From: Colwellia maritima
GTDB lineage: Bacteria > Pseudomonadota > Gammaproteobacteria > Enterobacterales > Alteromonadaceae
NCBI RefSeq assembly: GCF_022669015.1
Contig: NZ_JAKKSL010000003.1
Span: 62,001 to 126,000, forward strand
Reading direction: 5' to 3'
DNA: 64,000 bases
Part shown: piece by piece, positions 49,119 through 59,323 of the stretch
Position numbering within the stretch: the stretch's first letter is position 1
Layout of the letters: every line of letters begins with the position of its first letter
Translations under genes and position numbers: made by a program
Notes under the pieces: model-generated
Databases searched by the model: none
Seen by the model: only the letters and a program-made list of their open reading frames with translations
Told to the model about the DNA's origin: nothing

Positions 49119-49336
49119 GGAAAATTCCTACTACTTTTGTTTAAACAAGGTTAACTATCATTATTTACTATAATTGTTAACTAAAATTGAGAAGTGAAAG
49201 GTTCTGATTAGAACATGAAAACCTTCCCTAATAGGCTTATAAAATTGTACTATAAATTATTATACCATATAGGGTATTACCTGTTTCTGAGTATAGTATA
49301 AAGCGTAATAATAATACAACCCATGCTTTAACAGTG

Positions 49337-50378
49337 TCATCGCTCAGTATTCCAACTGAAAAAATAAGCGCCTAGCGATAAAAATACCGAACTCATAACC
49401 AGTAAGCAAATTATATGGTAGCTAATATCACTTAACGTAGCACCTTCTACAATAATTTCTCTCGCACCAAACAACTAAATGAGTTAACGGTAAAAAATCT
49501 GCAAAGGTTTGTAATGCAGGTGGTGCCCCCTCAAGACTAAACCAAACACCGGATAACATCATCATCGGCCAAGATGTCAGATTTAACAAACCACCAATAA
49601 GCTCTTCGCTTTTACTTCTACTAGCAACCAACAAGCCAAGACTAATCAAACAAAAAGCGCCTAACATACCGATTACAATAAGATCAAAATAGCTGCCAAG
49701 CATAAAAAAATCAAATAACAGATTACAACCAGTGTAGACAACTGACGACAAGAACATCACAATAAATAATCGAGATAATAGCTGAGCAGATACAAATTCA
49801 AATGCTGAAAGTGGTGTTGCTTTTAAACGCTTTAATACGGCATTTTTTCGATAACGCACAATAACGTAACCCACCCCAAAAAGACAACTAAACATCATGT
49901 TCATACCCAATATCCCAGGCAGTACCCAATCTACATAGCGAATTTTTTTACCTGTTGTTTCTAAACGAGTAAAGTCTTCAATTTGAGTACTCACTATTTT
50001 TTCTACTAAGTAACTTTTAGCTGACTCTGTATTTACCCAATATTCTTTAGTTAAGGGATTAACTACTAAATCAATGGTATGGCGTGTCAGTTTATTTTTA
50101 GCCGTTGTTTCATTTTCGTAATAAATAAAATCAATAAAACGAATACTTTTCAAGTGCTCATCGATGTCGGTTGTTTGTATTACACCATCAACCGATTGAT
50201 TTAGAATACCTACTTTATAAGCCGACCGACCATCACCAGAAAATATAAATGAAAAACCGACAAGTAAAAGCACGGGAAAAATTAAATTCCAACCTAAAGA
50301 GGATTTATCGCGAAAAAATTCAATATTTCTCGCTTTAAATACAGCAAAAAAACGTTTTATATTCATGTGTATGCTCAT
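49337..50378 (-). CDS. ABC-2 type transporter permease (one apparent frameshift)
   Basis: About 346 residues. N-terminal helix after FKARNIEFFRDKSSLGWNL, a large external loop (about 50-150), then five more helices in the ABC-2 pattern with WVLPGILGMNMMFSCLFGVG, RYRKNAVLKRLKATPLSAFEF and LLNLTSWPMMMLSGVWF. At 49467-49472 the coding strand reads GTTTGG where GCTGG fits; beyond it the last helix is readable to a stop at 49337-49339. The start ATG overlaps the ATPase stop (ATGA). Exporter of unknown substrate, next to a Fur box. Confidence 0.87.
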
Positions 50379-51262
50379 TCTCTTAGCGAGTGCCCAGTTA
50401 AATGTAAAAACAAATCATCTAAATTGGCCGATTTTACATGTAAGCCATCCAATGACACTTTGTGTTCCATTAGCAAAGCTAAGGTTTTTTCAACATTATT
50501 TGTGGTGATCTCCACTCTACCAGACAATATGACCCATTGATTTTCTTCTATTAATTTTAAAGGTACTTGTTGCTCTGGCAAATAAATAAAAACATTTTGA
50601 AAATGCTTACTCAGTAGCTGATGGGGTGTCCCTGTTTCTATGATAGAGCCCTGATCCATAATAACAATATCATCACAAAGTTGTTCAGCTTCATCCATAT
50701 AATGAGTCGTTAGTATAATGGTTTTATTTTGTCCTTTAATATTTTTAATTAATTGCCAAAAATTGCGTCTTGCATGGGGATCTAACCCCGTGGTTGGCTC
50801 ATCTAAAAATATAATTTCTGGATCATTTATTAACGCTAAAGCCAATAATAATCGTTGTCGTTGTCCACCAGACAACAAACGGTTATCTCTATCTAGAAAG
50901 CCTGATAAATCACAAAGTTCGATCAACTGCTTTTGCGGTAGAGTATCTTGATAGAAAGAAGCAAATAAGTTTAACGTTTCTTTAACCGTTAGAAAATCTT
51001 GCAACGCTGTATGCTGAAATTGAATACCTATTTGCTGTGATATATTGTGATCAACTTCTTTGTCATGATGTTGATACACAACAGAACCGGAACTCGCTTT
51101 AATAATTCCTTCCATGATTTCAATGGTCGTTGTTTTACCTGCACCATTGGGGCCTAATAGGCCAAAACAGTGCCCTTGTTTAACATCAAAGCTTATATTA
51201 TTAACCGCTGTCACATCTTTATATTGCTTAGTTAACGCTTGAACACAAATAGCAACACTCAT
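50375..51262 (-). CDS. ABC transporter ATP-binding protein (DrrA/CcmA-like)
   Basis: Intact, 295 residues. Walker A GPNGAGKTT, Q-loop IGIQFQHTALQDFLTV, signature LSGGQRQRLLL, Walker B IIFLDEPTTGLDP, switch His in TTHYMDEAEQLCDDI, and a C-terminal extension as in the NatA/DrrA exporters. It pairs with the overlapping ABC-2 permease. The start is divergent from two small genes, with a Fur box in the shared promoter region, so iron may control it. Confidence 0.92.
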   Translation of the reverse strand: MSVAICVQALTKQYKDVTAVNNISFDVKQGHCFGLLGPNGAGKTTTIEIMEGIIKASSGSVVYQHHDKEVDHNISQQIGIQFQHTALQDFLTVKETLNLFASFYQDTLPQKQLIELCDLSGFLDRDNRLLSGGQRQRLLLALALINDPEIIFLDEPTTGLDPHARRNFWQLIKNIKGQNKTIILTTHYMDEAEQLCDDIVIMDQGSIIETGTPHQLLSKHFQNVFIYLPEQQVPLKLIEENQWVILSGRVEITTNNVEKTLALLMEHKVSLDGLHVKSANLDDLFLHLTGHSLRE

Positions 51263-51336
51263 GTTTTAAGCTCCTTAAACCCATTTTTTCAACATTGTAC
51301 TGTACTTAAACAATAAAACATTAAATTTCTTTACAT

Positions 51337-51355
51337 GATAATAGTTATCATTTGC
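51337..51355. promoter_or_regulatory. Fur box between ABC exporter and small-gene pair
   Basis: GATAAT-A-GTTATC-ATTTGC at 51337-51355. The first 13 bases form a 6-1-6 inverted repeat, and the third hexamer is close to the consensus, matching the 19-base Fur site (GATAATGATAATCATTATC) at most positions. It is 75 bases before one divergent start (51262) and 67 before the other (51422). Confidence 0.75.
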
Positions 51356-51421
51356 ATTAAGTTGTTATTTAGTTTATTTTACCAACACGTAAATAATAAA
51401 TGCTCATAAGGATAAAATATC

Positions 51422-51634
51422 ATGGGATCGAAAATACCTCCCTCAACTTTGAATACATCAAAAGTACAACTTGAATTACCTAGCAATATACTTAAAAAAT
51501 TACTTTTATCCGGTATGCTCCATGGTGGTGATTGTAAGTGTTTAAATGCAACGGCTAAGCATGTGCTTTGGCAAACTTTATTAGCAACAAGTACAGACAA
51601 TCAGGTAAATAAAGAGAACAATTTATGTGCATAA
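51422..51634 (+). CDS. Small protein of unknown function with CxC motif
   Basis: 70 residues with no signal or membrane helix. PSNILKKLLLSGMLHGGDCKCLN contains a Cys-Lys-Cys, followed by an amphipathic helix ATAKHVLWQTLLATS. AAGGA precedes the ATG. It overlaps the next gene by 10 bases and lies downstream of a Fur box. Its arrangement suggests a real iron-regulated gene. I do not recognise the family. Confidence 0.6.
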   Translation: MGSKIPPSTLNTSKVQLELPSNILKKLLLSGMLHGGDCKCLNATAKHVLWQTLLATSTDNQVNKENNLCA

Positions 51635-51840
51635 AAGTCTCATCAGAATTTATACAACTTGAGAACTGGCTTTCCCTATTAATTGCTACCTATCAAGAAC
51701 ACCCCTCATGCGGATTGGCAAAAATTATTAACTATTATATAGAGCGGCTATCACGACATGACGACATGGACTTGGGTGGTAAAAACTCATGTGAATATCT
51801 GGGAATGAGAAAGTTTTGGCAATGGCAAGCTCAGCAGTAA
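51625..51840 (+). CDS. Small protein of unknown function, coupled to the preceding gene
   Basis: 71 residues, probably helical (FIQLENWLSLLIATYQ; LAKIINYYIERLSRHDD), with three Cys and an aromatic C-terminal end (RKFWQWQAQQ). The start ATG lies inside the end of the previous gene (ATGTGCATAA), which indicates translational coupling. No family recognised. It probably works with the preceding protein in an iron-dependent response. Confidence 0.55.
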   Translation: MCIKVSSEFIQLENWLSLLIATYQEHPSCGLAKIINYYIERLSRHDDMDLGGKNSCEYLGMRKFWQWQAQQ

Positions 51841-51878
51841 TCCTATTCTCAATGGGCCACTACAAGAGCATAAAGGTG

Positions 51879-54064
51879 TTATAAGAGTTGACGAACTTTT
51901 GATCTTAACAATTGTTCAAGCTCTCTTTTCCCTGTAATCCCGTAAGTGTTGCATACATCAATGACTGAATGTTTTTGCATAATACGGCTAATTAATACCA
52001 TGTAATTTGACTCATCAAGAATGGATATGCCAGAGAGTTGTTGTTTTAACCATAAGTGTAAGCTAAACACGCAGCTTGAGTACTGTCTATAGCCTTCTGC
52101 AAAGGCCACGATATTCGCTTTATCCCGCGCACTTAATATCGAGCATTCATTAAGCGGACAATCGCTCAAAATCAATAAAACTAAGTCTACCGCTAACTGT
52201 TTATATTCTTCTGTTAATAAATAATCAAAACTGCGGTAAAACTCATTAACAATACCAGTTAGTTCTGCTTCTCCTGACGTGGTAAGTGCTTTTAACACTA
52301 ATGAAGACTGTTCGCCACTGGCTTTATCTTGAGTAAAGCCGATTCGCGCAATCCGAAAATCATTTTTTAACCAAAAAGAAAGTAATGACTTCGTTGCTCC
52401 AAAACTGGATGCTAGAAAATCAGCGCCTTGCGCGGTTGAAAATTCGCTAATTTTACTTAAAAAATAACTTCCCAACCCTTGCTGTTGTACTTGAGGATGA
52501 ACAGCGATACGCATAACACGCATATAATGATAAGTAAAAGCCCGCTCTATACCGCACTGAGTTAGTAGTGATTGCGGAACAAAGTGATTTTTCAAACGTT
52601 TTTTTCCGTGATTTACAGCATTAATTAACGGTGCTTCAATCATATTATCACACGTGCTACCTTCAACAATCAACAACGCTACCGCAACAACGTGTTGTGA
52701 TAACACGCCTTCAGTGATTGTTCCTTCATCAGATTTTTTGTAGTGATTAGCAAATAAACAGACAAGTTTCACCTGCTCATTATCTAAAAGCATCTTTACA
52801 TCACTGGGTTTAGTTTGATAGTGAGCAGTTACCAATACAGAAAATATTTCTTTCAATAAATTTTCGTCAGCAACCAGTTCAGTGGCGCTAAATTGTTTAA
52901 ATACCAAGGTGCGTTCTTGGCTTCGTTTGACATCTTCCGGCAGTGTTGTCAGCTCAGCATTTAACAAGCAGGATTCAAAAACTAACCTTTCAAGGGGATC
53001 ATTAACTCGCCGGCGAATAGGTTCGTTTACATGCATATTTCTCCAATAGGGATATTGCATGGCTAATGTTTTCTGAAATTTTAACGTAAAACCTCGTCCA
53101 AAGCGCCTTCATAACCATGAATAGTACTTGAGAACACTAAACGAGAATAATTATCTAGTAACGCTTCCAACAAATAAATAGGAATTGCCGATGCTTCATC
53201 AACTAACACAAGATTAACGGCATGCTTTTCCTTCAGCAATTGATCTATTGGAATAAACTCAACCAAGCCAGACTCAGTGCAAAACTTGTTATGTTGAAGT
53301 TGTCCACTGGTTACGCTAGTCACTAACTGACGAAAAAATATCGCTAACGAGGAGCGATCTACCGCAGTAACCGCTATCCTTAACTTATTATCCTTTGTTG
53401 CTGTATTTAATAATTGCCCACAGGCTATTGCTAATGCAGATGATTTCCCTCTCCCTCTATCTGCAGTCAACACCAATGGCTGATTTCTTTTACCCTTAAC
53501 CACTTTTATAACTGCATCCACGGCGGTCACTTGCTCTTGGGTCAAACAGTTGTACGGTAATTGGGTTCGAGTTTTTTTCTGTGCTATTTTAGCGTTAGTA
53601 ACAGGTATGCTAGGTAAATTGGGCTGATTTTGTTCAATAACAATATGCTGCTTAAAAGTTTTCAACTGTTTGATAAATCGTTGATAAAATAGGCTTTCTG
53701 TCATTTGATCTATATTATCGACTAAAAGAAAGAATATTCCTCCTGCCACTAACGTACCTGATAAAACAGCCAAAGCATCGATAGATAAACTTCTATCTTG
53801 AAAAACAACAAAATGGCTTTCACTGCCTAATTTATCACGAAAACGTTGCTTTGAAACCGTTGATGCAATCGTATGATTATCACCATAAACTAACCAATTT
53901 TTTGGTTTTTGTTGCTCACCTTTGCAGCCATTCAAATCAATGGATTCAATTAAATTACTTGCCCAGACATTGTCACCTACAAGCACAATTAAACGTCGCT
54001 CGTTTAATATTTGCGCTTGTTGCTGATATTCAGTAAACCAAAAATAAAACTCTTTATTTTGCAT
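51879..54064 (-). CDS. tmcA: tRNA(Met) cytidine acetyltransferase TmcA (one apparent frameshift)
   Basis: About 727 residues. N-terminal domain (about 1-180), RecD-like helicase core with Walker A TADRGRGKSSALAIA, Walker B-like LVLVDEASAIP and STIHGYEG, then a GNAT acetyltransferase domain with YHYMRVMRIAVHPQVQQQGLGSYFL and a C-terminal tail. It makes N4-acetylcytidine at the wobble base of elongator tRNA-Met. At 53098-53104 the coding strand reads GCTTTGG where GCTGG gives GYEGAGRGF. Near 53010, PIRRRVNDPLE has Arg where I recall Trp in the family, at the same motif. Confidence 0.92.
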
Positions 54065-54227
54065 CTTAAGGTGATTCTGGGAATTAATTCTTTATAGAGC
54101 AATAGTTTATCAAGCTATCACCTTTACACCAATAAAATAAAATAAAAACAATGTTGAAAATTGTTTGAAAATGTATTATTTCTTGCATATCTTGATATCG
54201 ATTAGATAAATTTTTAAGAGTAAGCCG

Positions 54228-54431
54228 ATGGTAAATGATGATGACTTTTTAGATGACATTGATGCAGAAGATGATACGGAAGATCAAGAGGACGATTTAG
54301 AGTCGCTAGAAGTAGCAGGAAAAAATAGTAAGGAGCAAGCACAAAAAAATATACTTGCTCGTAAACGAATAGATGAACTGATGGAGATGAGAAGACTAAA
54401 AGAGCTTTTTGACGATGAAGATGATTGGTAA
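54228..54431 (+). CDS. PA3496-family putative envelope integrity protein
   Basis: 67 residues, extremely acidic at the N-terminus (about 15 Asp/Glu in the first 27) with a C-terminal ARKRIDELMEMRRLKELFDDEDDW that matches the conserved end of the PA3496 group. No signal or membrane segment is visible. Such proteins are small and widespread in gammaproteobacteria, with a loosely assigned role in envelope integrity. Start ATG 54228 with AAGAGTAAG upstream. Confidence 0.75.
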   Translation: MVNDDDFLDDIDAEDDTEDQEDDLESLEVAGKNSKEQAQKNILARKRIDELMEMRRLKELFDDEDDW

Positions 54432-54454
54432 CACTCACTAAATTATCTCTATTA

Positions 54455-54478
54455 GAACGCTCAGTTGCCTGAGCGTTC
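54455..54478. terminator. Perfect hairpin after the PA3496-type gene
   Basis: GAACGCTCAG-TTGC-CTGAGCGTTC, 24 bases after the stop. Stem strong, but the following bases are A-rich rather than T-rich, so termination on the plus strand would be imperfect. Confidence 0.65.
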
Positions 54479-54599
54479 AAAAACAAACAAAATAAAGTGA
54501 TAGCTGATAACGTTAATATCATATATCCAATAACTATCACTTTTCTTTAATTAAGATACTGCTAAAATACCCTATCCTTTTTGTCCTAGTATTAATCTT

Positions 54600-55253
54600 A
54601 TGACTTTATTTGAAAAACTACGATGCCTACTAACTTTTGGTCAAGGTGTTGCCTTACCCCTACCAGAAATTCCTAGCCACTCAAGCCCATTCCCTTTATT
54701 TAAACAATGGTTTGAAGAGGCAAACAAGTCAGGTATATTACTTCCAGAAGCAATGTCAGTAAGCAGTTGTAGTTCGCAAGGGCACCCCAGTTCTCGCATG
54801 GTATTATTAAAAAAATTCGATGAGCAAGGCTTTGTTTTTTTCACCAATTATGGCAGTCGTAAAAGCCATGAGTTATCAGAGAACAATAATGTGGCTTTAC
54901 TGTTTCATTGGAATGTACTGCAAAGACAAATACGAATAGAAGGTACAGTTGAAAAGGTTAGCCAACAAGAGTCTGCTGATTACTTTCATAGTCGCGACCG
55001 AGGCAGCCAGGTGGGTGCTTGGGCCTCAAAACAAAGTCAAAAGCTCTCACACGATAGTGAATTAAAGGATCGCATGGCTAAATTGAGTCAGCAATATGCA
55101 GAAGGCGAAGTACCTCACCCTGACTTTTGGGGCGGTTGGCGAGTAAAACCAACCTACATCGAATTTTGGCAAGGTAGAGCAAGTCGATTACACGATAGAG
55201 TGTGTTTTGAAAAACAAGCAGATGATTGGACTCATTTCAAATTACACCCCTAA
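54600..55253 (+). CDS. Pyridoxamine 5'-phosphate oxidase family protein
   Basis: Intact, 217 residues. FMN-binding split-barrel pattern: MSVSSCSSQGHPSSRMVLLKKF, GFVFFTNYGSRKSHEL, ALLFHWNVLQRQIRIEGTVEK, then HSRDRGSQVGAWAS and C-terminal FWQGRASRLHDRVCFE...KLHP, all as in PdxH. PdxH oxidises pyridoxamine or pyridoxine phosphate to PLP. The C-terminal Arg-Leu-His-Asp motif is conserved, so true PdxH activity is likely. Monocistronic, convergent with the M48 protease. Confidence 0.88.
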   Translation: MTLFEKLRCLLTFGQGVALPLPEIPSHSSPFPLFKQWFEEANKSGILLPEAMSVSSCSSQGHPSSRMVLLKKFDEQGFVFFTNYGSRKSHELSENNNVALLFHWNVLQRQIRIEGTVEKVSQQESADYFHSRDRGSQVGAWASKQSQKLSHDSELKDRMAKLSQQYAEGEVPHPDFWGGWRVKPTYIEFWQGRASRLHDRVCFEKQADDWTHFKLHP

Positions 55254-55260
55254 ACAACAA

Positions 55261-55287
55261 GGCACGCTATGTTGATTTAGGCGTGCC
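55261..55287. terminator. Terminator between pdxH-like gene and M48 protease gene
   Basis: GGCACGC (55261-55267) pairs with GCGTGCC (55281-55287) around a 13-base loop, between two convergent genes. A plausible shared terminator; short T-tracts only. Confidence 0.6.
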
Positions 55288-55316
55288 TCAACTCTTTAGT
55301 TGTTAGCTTATTGCTG

Positions 55317-56147
55317 TTACTTCTTAACTTTGGGTGTTGGAATCACCTTGGGTTTTACACAGTTTGGCAGATGATTCTGCTTCTTTTCTGCTAAATAATA
55401 TGGCTGAGATACCGCTAAGTGACCGTTTAATTGTTCAATACGTGTTTCATTTGAAGGATGCGTAGACATAAACTCTGGCGGTGCTGTTTTACTTAACTTA
55501 GACATATTCTGCCAAAGTTGAACACTGGCTTGCGGTTCAAATCCAGATCGAGCCATTAAGTCTTGTCCTACAATATCAGCTTCGCTTTCGTGGGAGCGAC
55601 TATAAGGCATAATAAGTCCATATTGTACACCAATGCCTAAACCGGCAACCCAAAGGCCTTTATTTTCTACTTCACTGGCACCAATGGCAATTGCCGCAAC
55701 AGCCAAACCCACATTGGATAACTTATCGGCGGATAATCGCTCATTAGAATGATGCTCAAGAACATGCCCGACTTCGTGCCCAATAATGGCAGCCAATTGG
55801 TCTTGATTCTCTGTAACATTCAAAATACCGGTGTAAACACCTATTTTTCCGCCCGGTAAAGCAAAAGCATTCACTTGCTCCGAATCAAAAACAACCACCT
55901 CCCAGTCACCTTGATTAGCTGACTTCGGTACATTAGCCGTAATAGCATCTGCCACACAAAGCACAAAATCATTGGTTGCTTTATCGGTACTGATGGGAAT
56001 TTCTTTTTTCATTTGCTCGAATGAAGTAATTCCCATTTGATTTAACTCGTCTTCTGGGTAAAGTGACACTTGCTTACGTCCCGTAGAAGAAGTAGAACAA
56101 GCCGTTAAAAACAACAGCACAAAACAGATAGCAGAAATATTTTTCAT
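55317..56147 (-). CDS. M48-family metalloprotease lipoprotein
   Basis: 276 residues from ATG 56147. Lipobox signal (LLFLTAC), peptidase M48 domain with VNAFALPGGKIGVYTGIL, zinc motif IIGHEVGHVLEHH, the third ligand region SRSHESEADIVGQDLMARSG and FMSTHPSNETRIE. It resembles LoiP/YcaL and BepA-like outer-membrane quality-control proteases but lacks the TPR domain of BepA. Located in the periplasm, tethered to the outer membrane. Confidence 0.92.
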   Translation of the reverse strand: MKNISAICFVLLFLTACSTSSTGRKQVSLYPEDELNQMGITSFEQMKKEIPISTDKATNDFVLCVADAITANVPKSANQGDWEVVVFDSEQVNAFALPGGKIGVYTGILNVTENQDQLAAIIGHEVGHVLEHHSNERLSADKLSNVGLAVAAIAIGASEVENKGLWVAGLGIGVQYGLIMPYSRSHESEADIVGQDLMARSGFEPQASVQLWQNMSKLSKTAPPEFMSTHPSNETRIEQLNGHLAVSQPYYLAEKKQNHLPNCVKPKVIPTPKVKK

Positions 56148-56422
56148 AATAAGGTGAAGCAATCAAAAGGTAATGAACTTTCTATTATACTTAAGCCATA
56201 ACAAGACGCAAAAAAATAAGGCAAGACTAAAAACACAAAACAAAAACTAAGGGTAAACACGTAGACTAAATACGTATATTCACCGATGTTAAATAGATAG
56301 ATAATGTAATAATGTAGAACTTTTACTAAACTGAAACGTTTTGTTTAGTGATTTATTAAAAGACGACAGGCTTACAAAGAGCCGATCATAAAATTTTAAA
56401 ATAGTTAATAAGAGAATTTGTA

Positions 56423-59265
56423 ATGTTATTACCGCAGTATCAGGATTTAGCTACTAAGTTAGCCCATACTTTGCCTAAAGAACGTATTATTACAAGCTAT
56501 GCAAAACGATTAGCCTTTGGCGTTGATGCTAGTTTTTACCGATTAGTACCGCAACTTGTCTTAATTTTAGATACAGAAGAAGAGGTAATAACTGTTTTAA
56601 AAGCGTCTGCTCTAGCAAACCTTGCTGTCACGTTTAGAGCGGTGGCACCAGTTTATCAGGGCAAGCACAATCAGAATCTATTTTAATTATGTTAACTACC
56701 CGTTGGCGTGAACATGAAATCATAGACTTAGGACTTAAAATCAAGTTAGGACCAGGGGTAATTGGCGCCGATGCCAATAACTATTTACTGCCCTACGGAC
56801 GTAAAATAGGACCCGATCCGGCCTCAATAAACACATGTAAAGTGGCAGGTATTGCAGCCAATAATGCCGGCGGTATGTGTTGTGGTGTTGCACAAAATAG
56901 TTACCATACGTTAGACACGATTAAAGTTATTTTACATGATGGTTCTGTCTTAGATACCGCAGATCAAATCAGTATTAATAATTTTAGACAAACACACGCA
57001 AGCCTGCTAAATGAATTAAATTCGTTGGCGATAAAAACTCGAGTTAATGAAACGTTACACCAATTAATTAATCACAAATATCGACTTAAAAACACCACTG
57101 GTTACGCCATCAATTCATTAATAGATTTTGAAGATCCTATTGATATTCTAGCCCACTTGATGATTGGTTCCGAAGGTACTCTAGGTTTTATAGCATCAAT
57201 CACTTATAACACCGTTATAGAACATAAACACCGCGCTTCTACACTGGTATTCTTCCCAGATATACAAACCACCTGCCTCGCAGTATCGGCACTGGCTAAT
57301 GCAAATGTTTCTGCTGTGGAACTCATGGATAGACGCGCTTTGGCTTCAGTTAGTGATATGGATGGTTTACCTGATTTTATCAAAACACTAGATGAAAACG
57401 TCGGCGCTTTATTAATTGAAACACGTGCAGCTAATGCAGTTCAACTAACACAGCAAGTAACGGAACTTGAGTCATTACTTGCAACCTTTACACAAACTAA
57501 TGCTATACAATTTACCGATAATGCTAGTGAGTATTCTCAATTATGGGCGATAAGAAAAGGCACTTTTCCGGCGGTTGGAGCAGTTCGTGAAACCGGCACA
57601 ACAGTTATCATTGAAGATGTTGCTTTTCCTGTCGAAAGACTTGCCGATGGTGTTGCCGATCTACAGACATTATTTACCAAATATGCCTACCATGAAGCCA
57701 TTATTTTTGGTCATGCCTTAGAAGGCAATCTGCATTTTGTTTTCACTCAAGATTTTTCCACGCCCGCAGAAGTTAACCGCTATCAAGCCTTTATGGACGA
57801 TGTTTGCCAACTTGTCGCAGTTGACTATCAAGGTTCATTAAAAGCTGAACATGGTACAGGGCGTAATATGGCACCTTTTGTTGAGTTAGAATGGGGCAAG
57901 CAAGGAATGGAATTAATGCGACAAATCAAGCATTTATTCGATCCCAAGCAATTACTAAACCCTGGCGTTATCATTAATGATGATGCCCATGCACACATTA
58001 AACATCTAAAGGCACTGCCTGCCGCAGATGAAATTGTTGATAAATGTATTGAATGTGGTTTCTGTGAACCAGTTTGCCCTTCCCATGGTTTAAGCTTTAC
58101 CCCGCGACAACGTATTACCAGTTTCAGAGAAATTAGCCGTCTTAAAGCGAGCAATGAACACCCTAAATTATTAGCAGAGCTTGAAAAGGAATTTACTTAT
58201 TCAGGCATAGATACCTGTGCAGCAACTGGATTATGTGCAGAGCGCTGCCCTGTTGGCATAAATACAGGCGATCTTATTCGATCGTTACGTCATCGTAATA
58301 ATACAAGTTATCAGGGCATGGCGAACGTGTTAACAAACAACTTTGCAACCATTGAAAAAATAACACGCACTTCTCTTGCTATTGCAGGCTTTAGCCATCG
58401 TTTACTAGGCAGCACAGTAATGGGCGGGCTAACAGGAACCATCAGAAAACTATCGTTTAATAACATTCCTTTGTGGAGTAAATATTTACCACAAAAAGCT
58501 AAATACCAACCTAAGCCTTCGACGAATAACAACCCACCTTCTACACGTCCTAAAGTGGTTTATATGCCGAGCTGTGCAAGCCGAAGTATGGGACAGTCTA
58601 TTACAGCGACAGATCAACGTTCATTAACAGAAGTCACTTTCTCATTACTTGAAAAAGCAGGTTTTGATGTTATCAGTCCTGATTTTACCGGTGAATGTTG
58701 CGGTATGCCATTTAATAGTAAAGGGATGTTTACCCAAGCGAACCAAAAAAGTAACGCCTTGTTAAGCAAACTACAGCGTTTAAGTAATGATGGTGAGTAC
58801 CCTATTCTGATAGATACTAGCCCTTGTAAAGCAATGCTTTTAGAAAACAAAAATAAAGTACAAGGATTAGCATTATTCGAACCCGTTGGTTTTGTAGAAG
58901 AGATACTTAAAAATCATTTAAATTTTAGCCCGTTAGATGACACCGTTATGTTACATGTTACCTGCACAAGTCAAAAAATGGGCTTAGCTGATAAAATGCT
59001 ACAACTTGCTGAGCGATGTAGTACAAGGGTAATAAAACCTGAGCATATACAATGTTGTGGTTTTGTTGGCGATAAAGGCTTTACCACCCCTGAATTAAAT
59101 AAGAACGCCCTTGCTCCCTTAAAAAAGCAAGTGCCTAAAAATTGTAAAACTGGCTATAGTAATAGTAGAACATGCGAAATAGGTTTATCTCATCACGCGG
59201 GTATTGATTATCAATCTATTCTTTATTTAGTTGATAAAGCAACAACCAAAAAAGTACCCATCTAA
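56423..59265 (+). CDS. FAD/iron-sulfur D-lactate dehydrogenase, Dld-II type (one apparent frameshift)
   Basis: About 947 residues. FAD_binding_4 domain with KRLAFGVDASFYRLVP and, after a lost T at 56639-56642 (GCGG for GCTGG), the expected GGTSLSGQAQSESILI; FAD-oxidase C domain (about 270-540) with LIGSEGTLGF-like MIGSEGTLGF and GHALEGNLHFVF; ferredoxin-type CIECGFCEPVCPS and CAATGLCAERCPV; two CCG motifs (GECCGMPF, QCCGFVGDK). The layout matches Shewanella-type Dld-II, which feeds electrons from D-lactate to quinones. It is followed by a Cache-domain two-component pair, plausible regulators of carboxylate use. Confidence 0.88.
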
Positions 59266-59323
59266 GAGGTATTATCGTTAAACAATAATATGAGTTAGCA
59301 TTGATATAAAACAAGGGGCATAA

